From JALYOC01 sp036675345 (lineage in GTDB: Bacteria; Myxococcota; Myxococcia; Myxococcales; Myxococcaceae), in NCBI GenBank assembly GCA_036675345.1, contig JAKFFE010000019.1, forward strand, positions 372,001-436,000: DNA of 64,000 nucleotides. The letters are read 5' to 3'. Made by a program: the position numbers and the translations under genes. The first letter of the stretch is position 1. Every line of letters starts with the position of its first letter. The notes beneath the pieces are model-generated. The model did no database searches. It was not told the origin of the DNA and worked only from the letters and a program-made list of their open reading frames with translations. Of this stretch, positions 43,801 through 52,742 are shown one piece after another.

Positions 43801-45480
43801 ACCCTGGATGCGCCGCGGCTGTCGGTGCGCTCCAACCTGGAGGAGGTGCGGGTGGGCAAGGCCTGCATCGGCCGCGCGGCGATTGCCTACGACTACCTGG
43901 ACACCCGCTCGGACCTGAACCTGGATCTGGTGTCCCTGGGGGAGGGCACCTTGAAGCTGAAGGCGACCACCAAGATCCCGCTGGGGTACTCGGCGCTGCA
44001 GCGGGGAGTGGAGTACCAGAGCGCCCCGATCACCGCGGACCTCCAGGCGCGCAACTTCGAGCTGGGCAGCTTCTCCGGGCTGATCCCCAAGGTGCGCGCC
44101 ATCGCCGGGCTGCTGGAGGCCGACGCCCACCTGGAGGGCACGGTCACCAAGCCGGTGGTCCGCGGGGACGTGGAGTGGAAGAACGGGAAGCTGGCCCTGG
44201 AGGGCTACGGGGACTTCAGCGAGGCCCACCTGCTGGCCCACGCCAGCAACGACCGCCTCCACCTGGAGGAGCTGAAGGCCAAGAGCGGCGCCGGGTCGCT
44301 GCGGTTGGTGCTGGACGCCCGCCGCCAGGGCCAGAGCGGCAACTTCTCCCTGCAGGGGAAGACCGAGCTGAGCCGCTTCCCGCTGGTAGTGGACGACCAG
44401 CTGATGGCCATCCTCACCACCAACGTGGACCTCTCCGGCGAGGCCTCCTCCTCGCTGGTCAACATCCGCCAGCTGAACATCCCGGAGGCCCACGTGGAGC
44501 TGCCGGAGATCCTGGGCGGCAAGGATCTGCAGGAGCTGGATCGCCCCAACGATGTGATCTTCGTCCGCAACGGCCGACCGCTGCGCCGCCGCCGGGCCCC
44601 GGCCGCTGCCCCCGCCCCGGAGGCGCCGGTGGCCGAGGCGGCGGACGCCTTTGCCCCCACCGCGAGGCCGACGCCGACGCCGACGCCGACCCCCGTCGCC
44701 CGGGTCTCCCCGGTGGAGCCCGGCGCGGCTCCGGCCACCCCCTCCACCCAGTTCTGGATCACCATCAACGCCCCCCGGAACCTGTGGGTGAAGGGCGCGG
44801 ACATCAACGCCGAGCTGGGCCTCTCCGAGGGGTTCCGGGTGGAGTACGAGGACGCGGCGGCGATCTACGGCGAGGTCCGCTTCCTGCGCGGCGACGTGGA
44901 CGTGCTGGGGCGCAAGTTCAAGGTGCAGCGTCAGTCCCAGGTGCGGTTCACCGGCCCGGCCAAGACCCCGTACCTGAACCTCACCGCGGTGCACGAGAAC
45001 GAGCGGGAGGAGGTCACGGTGTTCGTCACCATCCGCGGCCAGGGCAAGGAGATCGCCCAGGGCCTGAAGGTGTCCTCCCAGCCGGTCCTCCCGGAGACCG
45101 AGATCTTCACCCTGCTGGCCACCGGGCGCCGGACCCTCAAGCGCGGGTCCGGCTCGTCGATGAACACCGGAGACGCGGCCTCGATCGTGGGCGCGCTGGC
45201 GGCCTCCACCCTGAAGCGAACGCTGTCCAACAAGCTGCCGCTGGACGTGTTCACCATCGAGTCCACCGGGGAGGGGGTGACCGGGGCCCGCATCGAGGCC
45301 GGCACCTACATCACCGACAAGTGGTACATGGGTTACACCCAGCGGGTCGGTGGCGCCGAAGAGGGCGAGAACTCCTATGGTGTGAAGGTGGAGTATCAGG
45401 TGACCCCCAGCATCAGCGTTGAAGGCGAGTACGGCGATCAACGAAAAGGCGCGGATCTGATCTGGAGCCGCGATTACTGA
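40825..45480 (+). CDS. tamB: TamB-like translocation and assembly module protein (DUF490)
   Basis: This is a 1551-aa protein with one N-terminal membrane anchor (VAFVLLGLLALLVLLLGGAL) and a very long strand-rich periplasmic region of AsmA/TamB type, predicted to form a hydrophobic groove bridging the inner and outer membranes. The C-terminal DUF490 part is typical and ends GADLIWSRDY. Residues about 1250-1310 are a Pro/Ala/Thr linker (RPTPTPTPTPVA). It follows tamA by three bases. TamB-like proteins take part in outer-membrane protein insertion and phospholipid transport. Its long beta region gives an equally long open antisense frame, which is not a gene. Confidence 0.92.
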   Translation: MEPQSPPQAPSPRRRRWPRRVAFVLLGLLALLVLLLGGALLYVNSSSGEERIRNLVVEGANGALQGKLGWESLEVQGDRFVFRGLKLFDPEGKLVAEIERVEVELAFRALLRKRLVISEALLFRPRLYLVQDERGLNLSRAIASRNPSTEETATGGEVFVQVDSLVMEQGHLDFVQQGEEADLHLQFDGLTAQGDATYATAGQRIEANLELAGRSIHPVEGPLSSRVGVKLAGLNGGGDLRVELPGLVLDSHADLKGLASGHLTLRELKLSPQTARAFVPSYPVKAPVGVTGEVEKQGDQLKFTLEGTAGSGTLGARGTADLATLRSEGITLTGRGLNLEELMDNAPSTQLSVDLFAKGGGTSLETLDGELTLQIPPSRVEGEPLGPIHLEASARGGRFQVPRLSAVLPGVQLRASGGGTLDQLTARGTLQVSDLSRLGKTLGRIGQAQPPELSGSGSLNFSVSGPASAPGVKLDGAFPTLRYQDSSLRELTVEAQIPDLTRPLDSEGTLGVSYLSAGDRVFRNLRAQVRSRAQEFRLDLVTGGAIDLHLLAVGTRDPDSRGMSLNTLTLDYPEASWSLTQPARLGFREEEVRIQGLQLRADRQLLAVDGSLRGQRVEAQIQLEQFDLGRIPKIAVDPSLALAGRVDLQLSARGTLKSPTAEGTLQLTDGGFKDYRKLGLSLTGAYAKDRATGQLSAQSEIANLRATFEVPVQGLLRRRNDPLLLTLDVEETALQPALKALGRPETAQGRAGAQLVLTGSAREPLLALHLWGREIRINEYPPRPLENADFDLRMQSALEDRVNAQIDLSSLGVSGRIDLRTPFTLGEVMAKPPTAEQLMITPVELDIALLRVPLRLLAAAGAPRLGGYAQVRAEVRGTARAPTVNAQVEVHQAGMRGATPLDGSLTLVADDQRIELGMEAHRADRKLLEVVAAISAPLARLFEGRALGEIPLQMKGVLHPLSLSELQPKPRDEEEQAKQASGVVLARWDAAGTLDAPRLSVRSNLEEVRVGKACIGRAAIAYDYLDTRSDLNLDLVSLGEGTLKLKATTKIPLGYSALQRGVEYQSAPITADLQARNFELGSFSGLIPKVRAIAGLLEADAHLEGTVTKPVVRGDVEWKNGKLALEGYGDFSEAHLLAHASNDRLHLEELKAKSGAGSLRLVLDARRQGQSGNFSLQGKTELSRFPLVVDDQLMAILTTNVDLSGEASSSLVNIRQLNIPEAHVELPEILGGKDLQELDRPNDVIFVRNGRPLRRRRAPAAAPAPEAPVAEAADAFAPTARPTPTPTPTPVARVSPVEPGAAPATPSTQFWITINAPRNLWVKGADINAELGLSEGFRVEYEDAAAIYGEVRFLRGDVDVLGRKFKVQRQSQVRFTGPAKTPYLNLTAVHENEREEVTVFVTIRGQGKEIAQGLKVSSQPVLPETEIFTLLATGRRTLKRGSGSSMNTGDAASIVGALAASTLKRTLSNKLPLDVFTIESTGEGVTGARIEAGTYITDKWYMGYTQRVGGAEEGENSYGVKVEYQVTPSISVEGEYGDQRKGADLIWSRDY
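44667..44690. repeat. Four copies of GCCGAC within tamB
   Basis: A 6-base unit is repeated four times in frame, encoding alternating Thr-Pro in the linker of TamB. Such units can change copy number without breaking frame. Confidence 0.8.
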
Positions 45481-45497
45481 AGTACTGCGGAGGCGTC

Positions 45498-46046
45498 GTG
45501 CGGATGCGTGGGCTGATCTTCGGAGTGGGAGCGGCGGGCGCCGTGCTGTGGTCGGCGGCGTGTACGCCGGAGACGCAGTGCGAATACTTCGATGAGCCCG
45601 CCGCGCAGCGGACCGGCGACGTCGCCCAGGACATCCAGCGCTGCTGGCAGGGCATCGGCTCGGCGCCCCTGGGCCAGGATCCGGCCTACCTGCTGGTCTA
45701 CGACTTCAACCCCCTGGTGGAGGGGGATCCCACCCCCCTGTTCCGGGAGGTGCAGTCCGCCAACCGCCTCTACCCCAGCGGGCAGATCTTCGAATACGGC
45801 TACCTGGTGGCCCAGCCCGCCGACGCCGGCGTCCCGCCGGTGCTGGACCTGGGCCCGGACCTTCCCCCGGCCCGCGCGGAGATCACCGACACCTCCCTGA
45901 TCCTCAACTGGCTGTTTGATGAAGGGGTCCTGGTCCAGGTGCTGCGCCGGGGCCAGTGCACCGGCTTCGGGTTCGAAGAGCCGGAGTTCACCTGCCCGGG
46001 GCCGGCCGCCGCCCCCCCGGTCCAGTCGGGTCCGCTGGCGGACTGA
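45498..46046 (+). CDS. Lipoprotein of unknown function downstream of tamAB
   Basis: This is a 182-aa protein with lipobox LWSAAC (Cys22). It starts with GTG at 45498 four bases after GGAGG, although the ATG at 45504 is also possible. It has a few cysteines (CEYFDEP, RCWQGIG, CTGFGF) and a Pro/Ala-rich end. No family recognised. It lies 17 bases after tamB and so probably belongs to the tam operon. Confidence 0.8.
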   Translation: MRMRGLIFGVGAAGAVLWSAACTPETQCEYFDEPAAQRTGDVAQDIQRCWQGIGSAPLGQDPAYLLVYDFNPLVEGDPTPLFREVQSANRLYPSGQIFEYGYLVAQPADAGVPPVLDLGPDLPPARAEITDTSLILNWLFDEGVLVQVLRRGQCTGFGFEEPEFTCPGPAAAPPVQSGPLAD

Positions 46047-46149
46047 TCGCTGAGACCCCCGCCGAATTGCGTGGGGTGAAGTCTTTGCACCCACAGTTGT
46101 GCTAGGTCCCCCACCGAGCGTCCTTTCGACGCCTGGCATTGGAGGGGCT

Positions 46150-49100
46150 TTGACCCGACAGAAGATCCGTTTCTCGTGGTTCGTGGCGCTGCTGGCGGTT
46201 GCAACCGGTTGTCCGCAGTGCGCACCGGATCGGGTGGGGCCGGGCGTGGCCCAGCTCACCGTCCGCAACGTGGGTTCGATGGTCAGCCTGGTGAATTCGA
46301 ACAGCGAGTGCGGGTTCGCCAGCCCGGCGGTCCTCTCCTCTCCGGTGGTGGAGGGCACGGTCGGTTCGAGCGGCGCGCTGACCTTCACCGTCAATCAGTG
46401 CGTGATCGACCTGGGCGCCAACGGGATCGCCAACTCCCCGGACTGCAACGGCAACGGCAGCACCGCCCGCGGCAAGTTCACCATCAGCGCCACCCGGCGG
46501 ATCGAGGGGACCCTGACCGGTAATCCCCAGAGCCCGATCATCCCCAACAGCGCGGACGCGGTGACCATCACCGTCACCAACGCCACCTTCGACAACTTCG
46601 AGGCGCGCAGCGAGACCAGCCGCAACTTCCTGATCATGAAGAGCGGCAGCCTCAGCGCGGTGGTCAAGCCCCGCCTGGCGGCCTCCGCCTCCTCCGGCGC
46701 CTGCTCGATCTCCACCCCCAACGTCACCTTCAGCAACATCGTCTACACCAACGCCGAGCTGTTCCTGACCACCCCGGACAACGCGTTCGAGGTCCCGGTG
46801 CCCACCAGCAACATCTCCGCCCAGAACGGCGTCAACGGCAGCCAGGAGAACGATCTCTCCGGCACGGTCACCGTGTTCGAGTCCCCGGTCACCCTGAACC
46901 AGGATCTGGACCCGGAGTACGACGCGGCCCGCTTCGTGTCCGGCTACGCCTGCCACCCCGACCTCCCGGCGACGATCAGCTACCAGTGCGCGGACCTCAA
47001 CACCCTGCTCGCGGACGGCGCGGCCCGGCTGACCACCAAGATGCAGGGCACGATCACCTCGCTGATCGACGCCAACGCCACCTGCGGCTTCTCCTCCCCC
47101 ACGGTGCTCAGCGCCGGGGTGATCCGGGATCCCGCGGGCGGGGCCCCCACCCCCGGTGAGAGCGGCGTGCTCACCCTCACCGTCACCAACTGCGAACTCA
47201 CCTACCCCGCCGGCACCGTGCTTCCCGCCGGCTGCAGCGGCACCAGCACCGTGGTCGGTGGCAAGATCACCGTCAGCGGCACCAAGGTGGTCTCCGGCCG
47301 GTTCACCGCCAACCCCACCTCCCCCATCGCCCCCGCCACCGAGCAGCCGGCCACCATCAGCCTGACCACGGTGATCGGCGCCGAGGGCTTCAAGATCGGC
47401 TCCACCGCGGACGTCAACGCGCTGGAGGCCACCGCCGGCACCCTGGTCGGCACCACCAGCCCCCGGGTGTTCGTGGGCGCCACCACCGGCGTGTGCTCGG
47501 TCTCCTCTCCGCACGCGGACCTGACCACCCAGTGGTCGGACGCGGACCTGCTGATCACCTCCACCACCGGCACCCTGGCCCTGGACGCGGTCAGCACCGA
47601 CCTGGTGGCCACCAACGGCAAGATCGGTGAGAAGCAGAACGCGCTCTCCGGCACCGTCACCGTCGCCGGGACCCCCTACACCGTGAACGCCTCCGGCGTG
47701 GGTCTGGATCCGGCCTTCGACCTGGCCACCTTCGAGAGCGGCTGGCAGTGCGGCACCACCCTGGAGGCGCTGGCCTCCCCCATCAACAGCCAGTGCGGCG
47801 TGGCCCTGATGACCACCATCGGCGGCGGCACCGCGGCGCTGACCATGCGCACCCTGGGCACCGTCACCAGCCTGGTGGACGCCAACAGCGCTTGCGGCTT
47901 CTCCAACGGCACAGTGGCCACCAACCCCACCTTTAGCGCCGGTGCGGTGGGCGACGATGACGTCACCGCCACCTACTCCCTGGGCGCCGGCTGCACCATC
48001 ACCCTCCCGGCGGACTACCTGGTCTCCACCAACTGCCTGGGCCAGACCACCAACGTCACCGGAACGGTGCTGGTCACCGGCACCAAGGCGGTCACCGGGT
48101 ACCGCACCGGATCCGCCAACCCCGCGGAGGCCATCGTCCCCACCTCCTTCAAGCCGGCGGAGTTCAACCTCACCCTGACCTTCACCGACTTCGTGGTGAA
48201 GAGCAGCGCGTCCACCGCCTTCCTCACCATCCACAGCGGCACCCTGGCGGGCACGGTGCAGCCGCGCACCGCGCTGGCGTCGACCACCACCAACGCCTGC
48301 AGCATCGCCACCCCCAACGTCTCCTTCAGCAACGTGGTGTGGACCAACGGGGACGTGACCCTCACCAGCAACGGCAGCCGGTTCAACGGCGCGGTCAGCA
48401 CCAGCGCCCTGGCCGCCCAGAACGGCAGCGACGGGACCACCACCAACTCGCTGAGCGGAGGTTTGACCCTGGACATGGTTCCCCTCAACGGGATCCAGGC
48501 GCCGCTGGACCGCGCCTACGACCAGGCCATCTTCGACTCCACCTACGCCTGCGCTCCGGGCGGACCGGTGCTGGTGCCCAACGCGGCCTGCTCCTTCCGT
48601 CAGGTGCTAGGCAACGCCGCAGCGCGGCTGATGGCCGGCTCGGTGGCCTTGGCCACCAGCGCCGCCTCCCACCCGTCGCTGGGGAACTGCTTCCCTCCCG
48701 ACACCATCACCGGCGCCATCAACACCCCGGGCAGCGGTACCTCCGCGGCCAGCAACTGCAGCGTGACCGTCCCCACCGCCACCCTGGTCTCCAACGAGTG
48801 CCCCACCCCCGCCACCGGCCAGTCCAAGGCGGAGGGGAGCTTCGCGGTCACCGGCACCCGGAACACCGCCCCCGCGCTGGTGATGGATTCCGACTCGGAC
48901 GGGACCGCGGACACCCTGGCCCCGTTGGCCCGGAACGCGGTCCAGTACCAGAACATGAGCTACGCGCTGGTGAACTGGGACTACGAGCGGCTGATCAACG
49001 GCACCTCCACCGGCCGGATGAACCTCTCGGGCGTGGTGGGGGTGGAGACCTTCATCCCGGTGCTGGCCCAGGCCGACGCGGACCAGAACGGCACCGCGGA

Positions 49101-49404
49101 CTCGGCGGCCTTCACCGTGAAGACCCCGATCTTCGACGTGGTCAACCTGACCATGCCGACCGGCAACGCGCAGCTGCTGCTGCAGGGCAAGCGGTTCAAC
49201 GTGAACCTGACCGGGGTGGACCTGGACATCCTGGTGGGCGCCTACGCCGGCCGGGCCAACTCCATCGGCGGAGCGATCGTGGTGGACGGCGAGCCGGTGG
49301 CCCTGGCCCCTGCCTTCCAGACCACCCCTCCATTCTCGCAGACCGCCCTGGACGCCAGCTACAACTGCGCGCCCAGCCCGGTGATCCCGGTCCCCGCCAA
49401 CTAA
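46150..49404 (+). CDS. Large surface lipoprotein made of four repeats
   Basis: The protein is 1084 aa from a TTG at 46150, chosen because GGAGGGG (46141-46147) precedes it and a lipoprotein signal follows (lipobox AVATGC, Cys21). The mature protein is four copies of a 255-270-residue, strand-rich, Thr/Ser/Asn-rich unit. Each copy has conserved cysteines, and the first three share features such as SLVDANSACGF, LSGTVTV and a closing Tyr/Trp-x-Cys. The fourth is divergent and adds Asp-rich, calcium-like motifs (DSDSDGTADT, DADQNGTADSA). It resembles a repetitive adhesin. A strong terminator follows. Confidence 0.87.
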   Translation: MTRQKIRFSWFVALLAVATGCPQCAPDRVGPGVAQLTVRNVGSMVSLVNSNSECGFASPAVLSSPVVEGTVGSSGALTFTVNQCVIDLGANGIANSPDCNGNGSTARGKFTISATRRIEGTLTGNPQSPIIPNSADAVTITVTNATFDNFEARSETSRNFLIMKSGSLSAVVKPRLAASASSGACSISTPNVTFSNIVYTNAELFLTTPDNAFEVPVPTSNISAQNGVNGSQENDLSGTVTVFESPVTLNQDLDPEYDAARFVSGYACHPDLPATISYQCADLNTLLADGAARLTTKMQGTITSLIDANATCGFSSPTVLSAGVIRDPAGGAPTPGESGVLTLTVTNCELTYPAGTVLPAGCSGTSTVVGGKITVSGTKVVSGRFTANPTSPIAPATEQPATISLTTVIGAEGFKIGSTADVNALEATAGTLVGTTSPRVFVGATTGVCSVSSPHADLTTQWSDADLLITSTTGTLALDAVSTDLVATNGKIGEKQNALSGTVTVAGTPYTVNASGVGLDPAFDLATFESGWQCGTTLEALASPINSQCGVALMTTIGGGTAALTMRTLGTVTSLVDANSACGFSNGTVATNPTFSAGAVGDDDVTATYSLGAGCTITLPADYLVSTNCLGQTTNVTGTVLVTGTKAVTGYRTGSANPAEAIVPTSFKPAEFNLTLTFTDFVVKSSASTAFLTIHSGTLAGTVQPRTALASTTTNACSIATPNVSFSNVVWTNGDVTLTSNGSRFNGAVSTSALAAQNGSDGTTTNSLSGGLTLDMVPLNGIQAPLDRAYDQAIFDSTYACAPGGPVLVPNAACSFRQVLGNAAARLMAGSVALATSAASHPSLGNCFPPDTITGAINTPGSGTSAASNCSVTVPTATLVSNECPTPATGQSKAEGSFAVTGTRNTAPALVMDSDSDGTADTLAPLARNAVQYQNMSYALVNWDYERLINGTSTGRMNLSGVVGVETFIPVLAQADADQNGTADSAAFTVKTPIFDVVNLTMPTGNAQLLLQGKRFNVNLTGVDLDILVGAYAGRANSIGGAIVVDGEPVALAPAFQTTPPFSQTALDASYNCAPSPVIPVPAN
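46249..49404 (+). repeat. Four tandem protein repeats, about 770-811 bases each
   Basis: Approximate units are 46249-47018, 47019-47829, 47830-48617 and 48618-49404. Each starts with a segment like AARLTTKMQGTITSLIDAN and ends with a short linker after a Y/W-x-C. The DNA copies have diverged, so the duplication is old or under selection for variation. Confidence 0.8.
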
Positions 49405-49427
49405 GCGGGAGCAGGACTGCCTGACTG

Positions 49428-49488
49428 CCGCCCCTCCCGTCGAGCCCGCCACCCGCGGGGCTCGCCTGGAGGGGCGGTTTTCTTTTTT
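49428..49488 (+). terminator. Strong intrinsic terminator after the repeat lipoprotein
   Basis: CCGCCCCTCC (49428-49437) pairs with GGAGGGGCGG (49468-49477), enclosing a second stem CGAGCCC/GGGCTCG (49441-49447 with 49458-49464). TTTTCTTTTTT follows at 49478-49488. It is the clearest terminator in the window and separates the lipoprotein from the TolQ/TolR/TonB operon. Confidence 0.93.
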
Positions 49489-49562
49489 CAGAGCTGACCG
49501 CTTTTCGGGGTCAGGTGCGTCCAATCCCCGCCCACCAGGCAATCGAGGGGCAGACGTTCCGT

Positions 49563-49591
49563 TTGACCGTTACTTCTGCAACCCATAGTCA
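49563..49591 (+). promoter_or_regulatory. Possible sigma70 promoter for the TolQ/TolR/TonB genes
   Basis: TTGACC (49563-49568), a 17-base spacer and TAGTCA (49586-49591). The -35 is good, the -10 is weak. The ATG at 49602 would lie only a few bases from the transcription start. Confidence 0.35.
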
Positions 49592-49601
49592 AGACAGGTC
49601 G

Positions 49602-50279
49602 ATGAACTCCTATCTCCTCCTCGCTCAGTCCGTGGCGCCCGAAGGCTGGCTCAGCTCCCGGTTGCTCAATGTGTTTCTCACCTCGGCCGAGTGGGTGCTC
49701 TGGCTGCTGGCCATCCTCTCCGTGCTCTCCCTGGCGGTGGTGCTGGAGCGGCTGGTGTTCTTCCTCACCCACCGGCTGCCCAACTCCGGGGTGATCCTCT
49801 CCCAGCTGTCCCGCGGCGAGCTGGACCCGGTCCGCGCGGCGGTGGCGGACCGCCCGGGGATGGAGTCCGCGGTGCTGCGGGAGGCGATGGCCTCGGCGGC
49901 CCAGGGTCCGGACGCGGTGGAGAGCGTGATCGCCTCCGCGCTGGCCCGGGAACGTCCCCGCTACGAGCGCTTCCTCTCGTTCCTGGGGACGCTGGGCAAC
50001 AACGCCCCCTTCGTGGGGCTGTTCGGCACCGTGCTGGGAATCATCAAGGCCTTCCACGACCTGGGGGCCTCCTCCGGCAAGGGCGGGCAGATCCAGCAGA
50101 CGGTGATGGCCGGCATCTCCGAGGCCCTGGTGGCCACCGCGGTGGGCCTGGCGGTGGCGATCCCCGCGGTGGTGGCCTTCAACGCCTTCAACCGCTGGCT
50201 CAAGAACCTCACCGCCCGCACCAACGCGCTGGGCCACGCCTTCGTCGGCCACCTGCGCTCCTCCCGAGGGGAGAAGTAG
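49602..50279 (+). CDS. TolQ/ExbB-family proton-channel subunit
   Basis: This is a 225-aa inner-membrane protein with three spans: about residues 25-50 (WVLWLLAILSVLSLAVVLE), 125-150 (LGNNAPFVGLFGTVLGIIKA) and 165-190 (ALVATAVGLAVAIPAVVAFN). The last two spans and the cytoplasmic loop fit the MotA/TolQ/ExbB family, which uses the proton gradient to drive TonB or TolA. With the two genes that follow it forms an energy-transducing complex. The ATG at 49602 is preferred, as the signal-like N-terminus begins there. Confidence 0.93.
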   Translation: MNSYLLLAQSVAPEGWLSSRLLNVFLTSAEWVLWLLAILSVLSLAVVLERLVFFLTHRLPNSGVILSQLSRGELDPVRAAVADRPGMESAVLREAMASAAQGPDAVESVIASALARERPRYERFLSFLGTLGNNAPFVGLFGTVLGIIKAFHDLGASSGKGGQIQQTVMAGISEALVATAVGLAVAIPAVVAFNAFNRWLKNLTARTNALGHAFVGHLRSSRGEK

Positions 50280-50283
50280 TCAG

Positions 50284-50721
<438 letters not shown>

Positions 50722-50732
50722 GAGACCCGCGC

Positions 50733-51533
50733 ATGGCCAGTCCTTCCCACAGCCCCCCGCGGCCCGGCATCGGCGAGGTGGACACCGATCGCCCGTTCGC
50801 GTTCCTGGTGCCGTTCGCGGTGGCCAGCGTGCTGGCCCACGGGGCCCTGCTCTGGCACCTGGCCACCCAGAGCCCGCCGGTGACCGTGGCCCGGACCCGG
50901 CCGGTGGAGCTGGTGATGGTGGAGGTGGAACCGCCCAAGCCGGTGGAGCCTCCCAAGGAGGAGCCCCCTCCCCCGCCCAAGCCGGTGCGAAAGCCGCCGC
51001 CGATCAAGGTGGCGGTGGCCCAGAAGCCTCCTCCCGAACCTCCCAAGGAGCAGCTGCCGCCGCCTCCCAACGACGCCCCTCCGCCGGAGACGCCGCAGAA
51101 GCCGGTGCCGCTGGTGGTGGGGATCTCCATGTCCTCCACCACCACCGCCGGGTCCTTCTCCGCCGCGGTGGGCAACACCGTCTACGGGAAGACCGGGAAC
51201 ACCGCCCAGGATCCCTCCGAGGTGAAAGCCTACTCGGCGCCGAAGTACGCGGCGATCCACACCGTGGACTCCGCCCCGATGGTGACCGGCGAGGTGAAGA
51301 TCCCCTACCCGGAGGAGGCCAAGCGGGCGGGGATTGAAGGGCCGGTGATCCTGGCGATCACCGTGGACCACGAGGGCAAGGTGGTGGCGGCGAAGATCGT
51401 CTCCGGCCCCGGCTACGGGCTCAACGAGGCCGCGGTCACCGCCATCCGCCGCTTCAAGTTCAAGCCGGCGTTCAAGGGCGGCGAGGCGGTCTCCACCGAG
51501 ATGCGCTACACCTACACCTTCCTGCTGGACTGA
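50733..51533 (+). CDS. tonB: TonB-family energy transducer
   Basis: This is a 266-aa protein with one N-terminal span (FAFLVPFAVASVLAHGALLW), a Pro/Lys/Glu-rich periplasm-spanning region (residues about 65-130) and a C-terminal TonB domain (KIPYPEEAKRAGIEGPVILA, AVTAIRRFKFKPAFKGG). It would carry energy to TonB-dependent receptors, or to Tol-like functions, at the outer membrane. The last 22 bases overlap the end of the convergent heptosyltransferase gene. Confidence 0.93.
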   Translation: MASPSHSPPRPGIGEVDTDRPFAFLVPFAVASVLAHGALLWHLATQSPPVTVARTRPVELVMVEVEPPKPVEPPKEEPPPPPKPVRKPPPIKVAVAQKPPPEPPKEQLPPPPNDAPPPETPQKPVPLVVGISMSSTTTAGSFSAAVGNTVYGKTGNTAQDPSEVKAYSAPKYAAIHTVDSAPMVTGEVKIPYPEEAKRAGIEGPVILAITVDHEGKVVAAKIVSGPGYGLNEAAVTAIRRFKFKPAFKGGEAVSTEMRYTYTFLLD

Positions 51534-52585
51534 GCCCCGGGCAGGGTCCGCAGGAAGTCCTCCAAGGTCGCCTCCAGCTGCGACTCCCCGGCGCTCAGGT
51601 CCACCATCCGGTGCGGCGGGTGCGGGTGTCCCCAGCGCTGGACGTCCATCCGCCAGAACAGCGCGAAGGTGGGGGTGCCCAGCGCCACTCCCAGGTGCAT
51701 CGGACCGGTGTTGTTGCACACCACCAGCTGCGCCGCGGCCACCAGGGCCGACCACTGCGCCAGCGAGGTGGGCGGGGCCAGCACACAGCCCGGCCCGGCC
51801 TCGCGCACCACCTCGTCCGCCAGGGCCTCCTCGCCCGGGCCCCAGGTCACCACCGGGGTCACCCCCGCCTGCAGCAGCGTCCGGGCCAGCGCGCCGAAGG
51901 TCTGGGCCGGGACGCGGCGCTCGGCCAGCCGTCCTCCGGGGTTCACCACCGCGAAGGGACGGGGCAGCGCCCCCAGCAGCTGCTGCACGGTGGCGTCCGG
52001 GGCGGGCGCCGGCAGGCTCACCCGCGCCTGGTCCCCCTGCGGTCCCAGCGCCGAGAGCAGGTGCATCCGCTGGCGGGCCTCGCTGCGGACCTCCGGCAGC
52101 GGGGAGACCGACAGGTCATTGAGCCAGCGCACCGGCCACACCGCCGGCCCCACCAGCAGCGCGTCCTTGGCCACAAAGCGGCAGACCAGGGCCGGGCCGA
52201 TGGAGGGGGCCTCCCAGTTGGAGCAGTTGATCACCGCGTCGTAGCGCTCGGCCCGCAGCGCGCGCAGGGAGCGGGAGAACAACCCCAGCCCGCGGATGGA
52301 GCGGGGCGCGGCCACCACCCGGTCCACCTCCGGGCACCAGGCCATCAAGGCGGCCATCGAGGGGTGGACCAGCACGTCCACCGTCGGGGACCCGGGCAGC
52401 GCCCGGGCGGCGCGGACCACCGGGGTCATCAGCACCACCTCCCCCACCCGCCGGTCCAGCCGGACCAGCAGCACCCGCCGCAACGCCTCCGGCGCCCGCC
52501 GTCGACTGCGTCCCGGACGCCAGAAGAGGGCCGCGGCCAACACGCCCAGCAACAGCTTCCCCCGGACCTCCAGCGCCTTGAGCAC
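51512..52585 (-). CDS. GT9-family (ADP-heptose:LPS heptosyltransferase-like) glycosyltransferase
   Basis: This is a 357-aa protein from the GTG at 52585 (start uncertain: GTG at 52645 is also in frame, and longer frames would reach into the divergent LuxR gene). Motifs are RRVLLVRLDRRVGEVVLMTP at the start and VVCNNTGPMHLGVALGTPTF at the end, both typical of WaaF/WaaC-like enzymes that build the lipopolysaccharide core. NPGGRLAERRVPAQTF is the middle nucleotide-sugar region. It overlaps tonB tail to tail. Confidence 0.88.
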   Translation of the reverse strand: MLKALEVRGKLLLGVLAAALFWRPGRSRRRAPEALRRVLLVRLDRRVGEVVLMTPVVRAARALPGSPTVDVLVHPSMAALMAWCPEVDRVVAAPRSIRGLGLFSRSLRALRAERYDAVINCSNWEAPSIGPALVCRFVAKDALLVGPAVWPVRWLNDLSVSPLPEVRSEARQRMHLLSALGPQGDQARVSLPAPAPDATVQQLLGALPRPFAVVNPGGRLAERRVPAQTFGALARTLLQAGVTPVVTWGPGEEALADEVVREAGPGCVLAPPTSLAQWSALVAAAQLVVCNNTGPMHLGVALGTPTFALFWRMDVQRWGHPHPPHRMVDLSAGESQLEATLEDFLRTLPGAQSSRKV

Positions 52586-52711
52586 GCCGTCGCTTACCCA
52601 ATGCGCCCGGAGCGGACAACCTCCACCTCCGGGGACCCATTTCACCCGGGGTGTACCCGCCCTCCTGGCAACCGGGCGGGTGCGCTCCGACCCGCCGGGG
52701 TGACCGTTGCG

Positions 52712-52728
52712 GTGTTCCCGGGGAACAC
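52712..52728. promoter_or_regulatory. 17-base inverted repeat (8-1-8) upstream of a LuxR-type gene
   Basis: GTGTTCCC, a central G, then GGGAACAC make a perfect palindrome ending 14 bases before the ATG of the LuxR-type regulator, in the 157-base region shared with the divergent glycosyltransferase gene. It has the same geometry as the site at 3910-3926. Auto-regulation is possible. Confidence 0.55.
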
Positions 52729-52742
52729 GTTTACTTTCCGAC

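Noticed and set aside
40321..45441. A 1706-codon open frame antisense to tamB, and similar long antisense frames at 270-3293 and 28995-32567
   Set aside because: GC-rich codon use leaves few stops on the opposite strand. The translations are low-complexity (Gln, Gly, Arg, His-rich) with no domain, and the sense frames are clear known proteins.
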